A stretch of DNA of 64,000 nt from contig CM034547.1 in the NCBI GenBank assembly GCA_020055645.1, forward strand, positions 30,194,513-30,258,512. The letters run 5' to 3'. Below the pieces are notes generated by a model. That model was not told the origin of the DNA. It did not search any database and worked only from the letters and a program-made list of their open reading frames with translations. This stretch comes from Tomocerus qinae (Eukaryota; Arthropoda; Collembola; Entomobryomorpha; Tomoceridae). The position numbers and the translations under genes are program-made. Below are positions 55,765 through 64,000 of the stretch, one piece after another. Numbering within the stretch: the stretch's first letter is position 1; the number at the start of each line of letters is the position of its first letter.

Positions 55765-56696
55765 AGGTACGTTGTTACGCTGGGCGGCTAAAATATTATG
55801 TAGAACAGTGGAAAAGTATAACGGACAATGAGCTTATTTTAGAATCAATCCAGGGATATAGAATCCCTTTTGCCTCACATCCTTATCAATTGGTAGAGCC
55901 TAGGACAAAGATATTTGATGAAAAGGAAAAGCTAGCTATTAATAACTGTGTTTTAAAATTATTAGAAATGGGGGCTATAGACTCTGTAACTAACTCTACT
56001 GGTCAGTTTATTTCAAATATATTTTTAGTACCCAAACCTGATGGTACTTCAAGATTTATTATAAATCTTAAAATGTTAAATGAATTTATTGATTGTCCTC
56101 ATTTCAAAATTGAGGACTATCGCACTGTATCAAAGCTAATCACGAAAAATTGCTACATGGCAGTAGTTGACCTTAAAGATGCGTATTATTTCATTCCGAT
56201 TGATATTGCAGACCGCAAATACCTTCGTTTTCGATGGAACAATAATTTATACGAGTTTACTTGCCTTCCTTTTGGTCTTTGCACAGCACCATATATTTAT
56301 ACAAAGTTAATGAAACCAGTAGCCACATACTTAAGATCTAAAGGATTTTTATCGGTTTATTACATTGATGACTGGTTTCTATTAGGAAGATCATATTTAG
56401 AGTGTCTTCACAATGTAACAGAGTCAAAAGAGTTTTTTAATTTCCTTGGATTAATGGTCAATGACAAAAAGTCAGATCTTGTACCTAAAAAAGAGGTTAA
56501 ATACCTCGGCTTTATTTTTAGTTCAGTAAAGTTGACAATTTCTTTGCCCGCAAAGAAAAGAGAAAAGTTATTAAAATGTTGCCTTGATGCAGGTATGGAT
56601 CATACTTTATCGATTGAATCTGTTGGAAAACTAATAGGCAACTTAATTTCGGCATGTCCGGCAGTACCATACGGACAATTGTATACTAGACAATAA
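55602..56696 (+). CDS. DIRS Pol part 1: reverse transcriptase
   Basis: The frame is open from 55602 (after stops at 55596-55601) and overlaps the end of gag by about 160 nt in the -1 frame. It has no ATG before the RT core, so expression by frameshift at 55626-55632 is likely. RT motifs run in order: FIINLKMLNEF; VDLKDAYYFIPI with catalytic Asp at 56169; LPFGLCTAPYIYTKL; YIDD at 56361-56372 carrying the two catalytic Asp; then VKYLGF. This is the DIRS RT signature. The protein would copy element RNA into cDNA. The frame ends at TAA 56694-56696, yet the same frame continues directly into the RNase H domain. That stop therefore splits one protein and is a mutation, an error or a readthrough site. 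Confidence 0.88.
   Translation, partial: KFQPVWQCFKLEKPVSSIPGRRESTGQFQPPGHETEQIPAKTVPISPPEIQSTVEVRCYAGRLKYYVEQWKSITDNELILESIQGYRIPFASHPYQLVEPRTKIFDEKEKLAINNCVLKLLEMGAIDSVTNSTGQFISNIFLVPKPDGTSRFIINLKMLNEFIDCPHFKIEDYRTVSKLITKNCYMAVVDLKDAYYFIPIDIADRKYLRFRWNNNLYEFTCLPFGLCTAPYIYTKLMKPVATYLRSKGFLSVYYIDDWFLLGRSYLECLHNVTESKEFFNFLGLMVNDKKSDLVPKKEVKYLGFIFSSVKLTISLPAKKREKLLKCCLDAGMDHTLSIESVGKLIGNLISACPAVPYGQLYTRQ
55626..55694 (+). promoter_or_regulatory. Candidate -1 programmed ribosomal frameshift signal
   Basis: T TTA AAC at 55626-55632 is in the correct Gag phase (GC T|TTA|AAC) and is the canonical X XXY YYZ heptamer. An 8-nt spacer (55633-55640) follows. Then CCCGTCTC (55641-55648) pairs with GAGGCGGG (55661-55668): 8 bp with one G-U, extendable by TTC/GGG to 11 bp. 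Loop bases could pair downstream as a pseudoknot, either GATT with AATC (55669-55672) or CCGGG (55656-55660) with a CCCGG at about 55691-55695. A -1 shift enters the RT frame, which is open from 55602 and lacks an early AUG. No structure prediction was run. Confidence 0.7.
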
Positions 56697-57644
56697 TTAG
56701 AGTCAGAAAAGTCGACAGCACTTTTAAAATTTTCCAATGATTACAGCAAAGAAATAAAATTAAGTGAAAAATCAATTGAAGATATTCAATGGTGGATAAA
56801 ATGTATTCCAACCGCCATTAAATTATGCACCATTAAATCTGACATGTTTGATTTAACTATTGAAACAGACGCATCATTGACAGGTTGGGGAGCAAATTGT
56901 AATAATGTTATAAGTAGAGGTCATTGGAATACAGAGCAGCAAAATATGCATATAAATGTACTAGAATTGTATGCAATATATTATGCGTTAAGGTCTTTAG
57001 CTAGCAAGGGCAGTAATATTCTTTTGCGTGTTGATAGTACCACGGCTGTATCTTATATAAACAAATATGGTGGATGCAGATCGCATCAGTGTCATTATAT
57101 AGCAAAATTAATCTGGCAATGGTGTGAAGCTAGACAAAAAACAATCTATGCTTTTTATATTTCTACGTCAAATAATGTAGTTGCAGATAGAGAATCGAGA
57201 GAAAAAATTAACAGTAATGATTATAAACTAAATACTCTATGCTTTGATAAATTGTCTCAGGAATTTGGGCAGCCAACTATTGATTTGTTTGCCACGTTTG
57301 AGAGTAAGCAATGTATTAGATACGTGTCTTGGTTTCCGAATCCTGATTGTGTCGCGGTAGATGCTTTCACAATAAAATGGGTGGAATATTTCTATGCATT
57401 CCCACCATTTTGTTTGATCCCCAGAGTTCTTAAAAAGATAGTGGATGATGAGGCAAAGGGTATAGTAGTAGTACCTCATTGGCCATCTCAGGCATGGTAC
57501 CCATATTTTGTTCAATTGAAAATCAGTAATGTTTTGGTATTTGAACCACGAGAAGATCTGTTGTTTTCTCCTTATAATTATAGGCCTCATCCTCTACACA
57601 AAACACTAACTCTGATGGCAGCAGTCTTATCAGGAAAAGCATAG
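56697..57644 (+). CDS. DIRS Pol part 2: RNase H and methyltransferase-like domain
   Basis: This continues the RT frame after the TAA, open for 315 codons; the first in-frame ATG is at 56844, just before the RNase H core. RNase H catalytic residues are visible: Asp in ETDAS (56868), Glu in LELYAI (56964), Asp in RVDSTT (57033) and Asp in NVVADRES (57186). The second half carries TIDLFAT, the F/YAFPPF.LIP block and VVVPHWPSQAWYP, matching the region of DIRS Pol called the Dam-like N6-adenine methyltransferase domain. Its activity in the family is not established. RNase H would remove the RNA template during cDNA synthesis. The frame ends at TAG 57642-57644 and overlaps the recombinase frame by about 58 nt. 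Confidence 0.85.
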   Translation, partial: LESEKSTALLKFSNDYSKEIKLSEKSIEDIQWWIKCIPTAIKLCTIKSDMFDLTIETDASLTGWGANCNNVISRGHWNTEQQNMHINVLELYAIYYALRSLASKGSNILLRVDSTTAVSYINKYGGCRSHQCHYIAKLIWQWCEARQKTIYAFYISTSNNVVADRESREKINSNDYKLNTLCFDKLSQEFGQPTIDLFATFESKQCIRYVSWFPNPDCVAVDAFTIKWVEYFYAFPPFCLIPRVLKKIVDDEAKGIVVVPHWPSQAWYPYFVQLKISNVLVFEPREDLLFSPYNYRPHPLHKTLTLMAAVLSGKA

Positions 57645-58596
57645 AACATTTTAATTTACCAGAGAAAGTATCTAATCTTCTTATGGCATCATGTGCGTCC
57701 TCAACTTGGAGTCAATATGAATCGGTGATGAAAAAATATACTCAATTTTCGTTGTCAGTTTCTATGAATCCTTGGGAGCCTGATCTAAAGGTCATACTTA
57801 GTTTTCTAACCAAGCTTCATGAGGATGGTATGAGTTATAATTCAATTAATGTAGCAAGATCAGCCCTATCAACATTACTTCCTCCAATAGGAGGTGTCCC
57901 AGTCGGACAAAATGTTCTAGTCTCGAGACTACTTAAAGCAGTTGGAAGATTGAAGCCTCCAGTAGGGAAATATAGTTACACATGGGATGCTAATTTAGTT
58001 CTAGAATACTTGAACAAATGGGAACATAACTCATGTTTATCTATCAAAGATTTGGGAATTAAATTAGCAGCTCTTATGGCTCTAACTACAGCTCAAAGAG
58101 TGCAGACTCTGGCAGCCATTGATATTTCAAATATTATTTTTTTGAAAATTCAGTAAAAATAATTATCTCAAAGACATTAAAATGTTCAAACCCTAAATCA
58201 GGCAAAACTGTTCTTACTTTATGTCCGTTTCCTGTTAATGAAAAATTATGCGTTGTAAAATGCTTGAAAGAATATATTTTTAGGACAGGTAAATTAAGGA
58301 GCTCAAATGATTTATTTATCTCAGCGTTTTCGCCATTTAAGGCTGTGTCTTCACAAACAATAAGTCGTTGGCTTTGTATGGTTTTAGATAAGGCAGGAAT
58401 AAATACCAATGTTTATAAGGGACATAGTTTTCGTCACTCCTCAACGTCTAAAGCTTATACAGCAGGACTCTCAATTGATTCGATTTATAAAAGTGCCGGA
58501 TGGAGTAACAACTCCCGTGTTTTTGCCAAGTATTATAATAAGCCAATAGATACTCAGACAGATTTTTGTAAAATAATTTTACAGAATTGTCTTTAG
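57584..58596 (+). CDS. DIRS tyrosine recombinase, interrupted by a -1 frame break
   Basis: This is the integration enzyme of DIRS elements, inserting a circular DNA copy by site-specific recombination. The frame is open from 57584; the first ATG is at 57683, but preceding codons (SLIRKSIEHF...) look like the usual recombinase N-terminus, so the true start may be upstream and non-AUG. An N-terminal helical core-binding region is followed by catalytic Arg in TAQRVQTL (58097). Then, one frame back, come His and Arg of HSFR (58423 and 58432), the W of SAGW, and Tyr in VFAKYY (58531-58536). All R-H-R-W-Y positions are present. The frame breaks at the T7 run 58138-58144: one missing T would explain it, or slippage on the correctly phased T TTT TTG. 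Without either, translation stops at 58154-58156. Confidence 0.85.
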
Positions 58597-58615
58597 AATA
58601 GAAAAAATGAACTCT

Positions 58616-58681
58616 AATAAACATTGTTAGCTTTTAATTGATTCAAATTCAGTGTGAATTAATGATGTGCAATTAAATAAA
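58616..58681 (+). terminator. Candidate polyadenylation signals of the DIRS transcript
   Basis: AATAAA occurs at 58616-58621 and 58676-58681, shortly after the recombinase stop (58594-58596) and before the internal complementary region. A third copy is at 58924-58929 beside the right ITR. A full-length replicative transcript must read through the first two to include the internal complementary region and right ITR, so their use would yield only mRNA-type transcripts. Confidence 0.35.
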
Positions 58682-58740
58682 TACTTGTTTACATTGGAAA
58701 AAGAACCTCCGCTCACTTCGAATAACTCTTTGAACAACTA

Positions 58741-58874
58741 CATTGAATCATAGTGATACTGAAGGATAGAAGGTAATGAGATGTAATTGATGATTATCCG
58801 AGCCCTGCCCGAAGGGCAGGGTGATGGATAATTCATAATTATATGAATTACCTGAGATCCGGAGGTATCACTAT
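58741..58874 (+). repeat. DIRS internal complementary region
   Basis: This 134-bp region is an exact reverse complement of the two element ends joined. Bases 58741-58786 match 54285-54240 (left end) and 58787-58874 match 59166-59079 (right end), with no gap, overlap or mismatch found by eye. In the DIRS model it templates completion and ligation of the cDNA ends into a circle, which then serves as the recombinase substrate. The junction between 58786 and 58787 is therefore the predicted circle junction. Confidence 0.95.
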
Positions 58875-58927
58875 CCCACCCACCCTAACCCATTTTATGT
58901 GGTTATTCTCAGTTTTTTCTTTAAATA

Positions 58928-59166
58928 AATGACGATTGACAGGCGACTGCCTACGGTATATACATAAGCATGGTATAGGTTCCTCTGCTTCTGCGTATTA
59001 CTATCTAGTGTTTTTTTTAGCTCTTTAAACATATAGAATCTCCTCCGCAGCTACTTGGACAGCATACTACATTGAATCATAGTGATACCTCCGGATCTCA
59101 GGTAATTCATATAATTATGAATTATCCATCACCCTGCCCTTCGGGCAGGGCTCGGATAATCATCAA
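58928..59166 (-). repeat. DIRS right inverted terminal repeat with extended outer end
   Basis: Bases 58928-59088 are the inverted copy of the left ITR. The outer 78 bp (59089-59166) have no counterpart at the left end and occur otherwise only in the internal complementary region. They contain two foldbacks: an AT-rich near-palindrome at about 59104-59123 and a GC hairpin CCCTGCCC-TTC-GGGCAGGG at about 59133-59151, striking in otherwise AT-rich DNA. The right ITR is longer than the left, as in classical DIRS-1. Confidence 0.93.
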
Positions 59167-62100
59167 ATATACTTAATGGTCCTTATGTAACTGCATGTAC
59201 TTATGTATTTATGTAATTTCATCCTCACAGTAAAATATATATTATTTGTCTCGTCTTTTGTAAATTATTTTAGTGAAACTGGGAAAATGGTAGTAAATAG
59301 CAATCTGCTTTGGATAAATAAAGCATCAAAATTAAAACAGGCATTGCTCATTATGATACAAAATTTAGTTTATTCGTGGAATGAGGAATATTACGAATAA
59401 TATTATGAGGAAAATCGGTTAAATTCTGCGAACCGTAGGTAGTTGGCATAAGTGTTCGCTGATAATTTTGCATACTATTGATTCTGTTTCTAGTAAATTC
59501 GTCTGTGTTTTCTCCTTTTCTAGTCCTAATTGAATTAGGGCACTCTTGCCTATTTCATTAATGTTCTAATTAACTGCATAGTACTAGAGACTGCCTTTTC
59601 AAATATATATTACTTAGATCCCAGTAGAAAACATACAGTTACTGCTAGTTGACATGTTCACTTACATAAGCAGTGGGCTGTTGTGATTGCATCACTAGCC
59701 AAGACCATGGTTAGAGCCAATAAATTAATTATATGACGCAAATTGTACAGTACATATTGGCACATAGTGAACTTTAAGTAACAATAAAGAGTAAACACAT
59801 AGTAATGCTTTCAGGTCTCTTAGATTGAGAGTTTTAGAGACATGCAGGAGTATTAAGTCAAGGCGATTGCAAACGAAGTAAAATTTGGGGCAGAGTTTGT
59901 CGCACACTTGAATAAATACATACATGGAGTATAGTATAAACACAAATAGCCAAGTTATACTGGAAAACTGAAGTGTGTCTTTGCAATGGAATGCAGTTGT
60001 ATTGATTCCATCTACTGCGAAGAGTCCCTCTTGGCTTTCCATTTCATGTGATTATTTCAATAGAGTTGGAAATTACTCCTTTCAATCCAGTGATCGCACT
60101 GATATTTCCGAGAAACTTTCTTTTGCAAAGTCTTGCCTTTCGAGGATTCATTCAATAGAGAAAGTGTTTTCTCCCTCCGTCAAACTTTTAGTTTCAATTG
60201 ACGAATATAAACTAACTAGCAGAATTGTCACTGTTTTTCCTGTTAACTTTCAAAACAGTAGTTTTCTCGGATTCTGTGTGCACTGTATACCGTATTAGGC
60301 TAGCTACAAACAAGTTTAGCAACTGTTATTAGTAGCTAAGCTGATTAAAGTCTAGTTTAGGTCCTTTTATTTTATAATTAATCCTCAGTTTCTAATCCAC
60401 AACTCTCCAGCCTAAAGAAATAACAACACTAACTACTACTACAACAAATGTCCATACTACTTCCTGGATTATACTATCTAATGTGATAAGATAACAGTTC
60501 CGCACAAGATAGTAAAGTAATATTCAACCTTACTGCTTACCATTACTGAACTCAAATTCCTACATGTTTACTTTGTTTTCAATGTTATCAGTAAACGAAT
60601 AGCCTGCTAAAGATTCAAGTAAAAAAATTGACTCCATTCCATCAATAGTTTAAAAAGGCCAAATTATTTATTTATTTCATTATTGTTTCTTGTAGGTCAC
60701 AACAGTTTGGGAAGTTCTATTGTTCGTTGTTGCTAGAAAAGCGGTGAAAATTAGATATGAATCATTATGTAGTGTAACAATGCAAGCTAGAAATGCTATG
60801 TAGATAAATCATTCCACTAAATTTTTACAATTACAAAATTGTGAAATAATTTTGGAATATTTCACTAAGCATTGAAATTGCGTATGATAGCAGGTATTAA
60901 TTTTTCGGAGAACATTTCGAGTATATTTAATTGTTTCTTCTGGGAACATTGAAATGACAAAAGTCTAAGTTAAAGATTCTTTGGAAATCTACTGTATTTA
61001 TGTAGTATTCACTTACCCATGCATTAGCATGAAATTGTAACCGTTCCAAAAAATGATTTTGCAATAATAAAGCAGGTTTTAAGCATGGTACTACTTGGAA
61101 TATATCCTATTTGCGCATAGCATAAATCACTCGAGTTACCTATTTACTCACACAAGTTACTAGAAGCCGAGTTCTAGTGAACGAAAAATGGTACATGGTA
61201 TAGATTTTAGTAATATAAGTTAGTAAAGCAAGATGCTGTGTTGATCACGACTTTCTTTGATATCATTAGGCAGCTAGTTTGTTGGGTGAGAGCACAAGGA
61301 GGTGGTGCTGAATCATCACAACAGTCACTTTCAAACAATAGTATGTTTCTGTTGAGCTCAACAATTTTGGGAAAACCACAAGTCAGGTCAAAAGTACAAC
61401 TTGCTACGTATGCTTGTGTCCCTCCTGCTTCTTGTTTTGAAAGTATACAAGTACCTGAGACTACCTAACATATAACTACTAGTACAAGTGCTTCTAAGGC
61501 TTTCCATCGAGGTCATCTATGTGGAAAATTTTTGTTTTCGGCATAAAATGCGAAGCGTCTAGTATTTATATGCAGCTCAATAAAAAACGTAAATCCAAGT
61601 TGATCCACAAATAAATCCGAAGAAAATTGAGTTGACATTGAGTTATTGGAAAGAAATAGGAAATGCAAACTAAAATGACTTGGTCTGTAGTATTTGCAGT
61701 AGACGAAGAACAAATTTTTTTATGTCAAGAACAAATTGAGGACTGGAGGGAACTCAACGTTTGTTCTGTATGTAGATAACTAACTAAACGAATGTAAAAC
61801 ACTTTAGCGACATTAGGTATACAATGGGATGCATACAGCCTGCATACAAATACCTACTAATATGGGACAATTTATATTTGAATGTCAAAAGTTAAACATT
61901 AGGAAACGGTGAAAATATGTCAAGGGAAGAATGAAGAAGCAATGCACTACGAGAATAAACAAACGGGATAAGGAAGAGTTCATTCATAGTTCAGTTTCTA
62001 TTATAAGGACTCTGATAAAGAGTCTAAAATAATTTCGGTCATGTGGGGATACTTTGTGTGAATTTTAAGCAGGAGTCACTGTCAATGTTCTACTACGGTT

Positions 62101-64000
62101 TACGCATAAATATTTTTTGGAAGAACATTTTATGGGTTCACTTCCATTTTGCTTATGATTAGACAAAGCACGGCGGTGTGGATCCCAAAGCCCTATTATG
62201 CAAGATATACAGTAGTAACAATAGCACACTTTTTACTTAGAACATAGATCAGAGACCTTTGGCTTGACGTTACTGGCTCTGCCCGTGGAACGACCATGTC
62301 CGTATGCTTGAGTGAATGAATTTCTCTTGCCATGTATATCTCGATTGGATGAAAGCCCCTGACTCTATTCAGATATCATTAGAGACTTCGAATTTGTTGA
62401 GTAAAATTCAGGGTCTGAAAGGCGTGAAATGAAGCTGACTTATGGGAAAGCTTAGCATACTACCACCGTTCCGCTATTTCATACTATAACATGAAGAGGA
62501 TATAGCAAGCACCCTTTCCAAAGGCGAGTACTGAACTTTCGCGTATTTTACATGGTAGGGCAGCGACACTTTTCGTAAGATGAATAATATGATATATTTG
62601 ACTGTACATTTGTATTTGCACAACGAGGAGGTAATAAATAGGCGTTGTTCTAGCAGATAGTTACATTGGTGATTTCATTCTCACAATCTCAAGCATGCAT
62701 GCAATGAAAACATTTCTAACCGGAAAATAACAGGGATACTATCATGTACACCAGACTCGAGTGTGTTTTTCTATCTTTCACACCATATTACCTAATATAC
62801 CCATTTATTTTTAATAAGCCTGTGCTTTCCATTCATCCGGCACATGAAAACGTGTTGCCCGTTGCACTACGCGTGTCAATTTTGTGCGAAAAGTCAATTC
62901 TAAGCTAAAATATACACTCTTTCCTGAGTAAACATACATGTATCGTGTGTAAGACCCTCATTAACGGTACTTCCAATCAATTCATGTGTGTAAATTCACC
63001 CTATTCTGTTCCTAGTTCTATCCATGTGCACATATTTAATTAACAACCTTAATATGCAATTTCGGACCATTATGCTAGATGCCAAATGTGCACAATTATC
63101 GTAGGAGACAGGTATTATTAGTATCATCGCGGTTCAAAGAGTAGCTACAAGTATTAGCCATCGCGCTATTTTTACCACAACTTCATTATTCTGCTTTCCA
63201 ATGCGGTTATACGGTTTTAGATAGTAATTATTGATTCATTAGGTTCTAAATGGACTTAGACCCAAGTTTCGTGTAATTGACCTCCAATGTTATTGTATTA
63301 GTATTTTCGAGAACTTTAACCTTAGCCCTGACTACGCACAGTATTGTATTTAAAAACACACGTACACAGTACTTACGTGGTGCAAAACCTGTTGAGAACA
63401 ATATCTAAAACGTGTCGACCATTGTTCGAACCCAATTTCATTTAATAAAACTTTCGTTTCCAATGTCCGCAAAAATTGGGGAAATAGAATTGAACATACA
63501 TATTATTAGTACATGATGAAAATATCCGAAGAGAATATATCTGTATAAAATAGTGTATATATGTATTGCATTGATATTGAATGTGTTTTGTGTGGAGCTA
63601 GATTCAATATCTGAAGTAGATATTGAATATTAGGAGAAGCGGGTCTGAGTAAGAGGAAAGGAATTAAATTGGAGTGTGGAGCATGAAAATAGTAAAGGAA
63701 AGCTGCCGACTCTGAATTTGTATCTCGGAAACATCCTGCCCCATTCCATAGTGACTTCTTCCTATTAACTGTGTGAAGTTATATTATCGTCTAGCACGCA
63801 GCTATCCTTATGATCGGTTTACGTTAGCTTATCGAGTCGGAAACTGAGTCAGTGGTCCAAAATATAAATCTATTCTACGTGTCTTGCTTCCCATCCTTTC
63901 GGTTGTCTTTGGCAGATCCACGTGGAAAGTTCATAAAATATTGCTTTGTAAGAGAATAGCTCACTTCCTAACTATCCGAATCATCAGAATCAGCAGCTTA
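59167..64000. other. Non-coding stretch, no gene recognised
   Basis: This is DNA flanking the right end of the DIRS insertion. No supported gene; open frames stay at or below about 107 codons and overlap on opposite strands (59.7-60.3 kb). A short palindromic GCATGCATGC is near 62,694. Nothing resembles a further transposon, a tRNA or a structured repeat. Confidence 0.55.

Larger units (their letters stand above)
54240..59166 (+). mobile_element. DIRS-type tyrosine-recombinase retrotransposon, structurally complete
   Basis: The element has the full DIRS-1-type plan: left inverted terminal repeat, gag, RT-RNase H-methyltransferase-like frame, tyrosine recombinase, internal complementary region, right inverted terminal repeat. 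It is 4,927 bp long. The ends are fixed by the internal complementary region, which matches left DNA from 54240 inward and right DNA up to 59166 and diverges beyond both. As expected for DIRS, there is no integrase, no protease and no obvious target-site duplication. The 161-162-bp shared part of the two ITRs differs only by one A in an A-run, indicating a recent insertion. The coding part has one in-frame stop (56694-56696) and one -1 break (58138-58144), so autonomy is doubtful unless these are recoded or errors. Confidence 0.95.

Overview
This is AT-rich eukaryotic nuclear DNA with almost no recognisable coding content, except for one structurally complete DIRS-type tyrosine-recombinase retrotransposon at 54,240-59,166. 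The organism is probably an invertebrate, and an arthropod fits best. DIRS elements with a methyltransferase-like domain are common there, one promoter pairs a TATA box with a TCAGT-type initiator, and CCTAACCTAA-type motifs recur. This is inference; nothing in the window fixes the species.

Layout. From 1 to about 47,230 I find no convincing gene. Open frames are short (mostly 60-140 codons), carry no recognisable domain and look like chance. This stretch is intergenic or the inside of a very long intron. It shows alternating blocks of strong G-over-C and C-over-G excess and a few foldback sequences; the best is the hairpin at 16,224-16,264. From about 47,231 to 48,908 lies a repeat-rich block with a 19-bp minisatellite, four near-perfect 104-bp tandem repeats and a 47-bp duplication. 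Downstream are a TATA/initiator promoter and a polyadenylation signal about 320 nt after it. I read this, with low confidence, as an LTR-like or short non-coding transcription unit. From 48,909 to 54,239 there is no gene.

The DIRS element is in + orientation and 4,927 bp long. It has inverted terminal repeats whose shared parts differ only by one base in an A-run, and an internal complementary region that is an exact reverse complement of the two outer ends. It encodes Gag, then reverse transcriptase, RNase H and a methyltransferase-like domain in a second frame, then a tyrosine recombinase in a third frame. In the known DIRS mechanism Gag packages the RNA, RT/RNase H copies it, the internal complementary region templates joining of the ends into a circle, and the recombinase integrates the circle without target duplication.

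The most interesting observation is at the Gag-Pol junction. Pol has no early AUG, and the overlap contains a correctly phased T TTA AAC heptamer. Eight nt downstream is a GC-rich stem-loop that could form a pseudoknot, which is the layout of a programmed -1 ribosomal frameshift. The element also has one in-frame TAA between RT and RNase H and a -1 break at a T7 run inside the recombinase. Those two could be inactivating lesions, sequence errors or further recoding. Successive reading frames step by -1 each time.

From 59,167 to 64,000 I find no gene.
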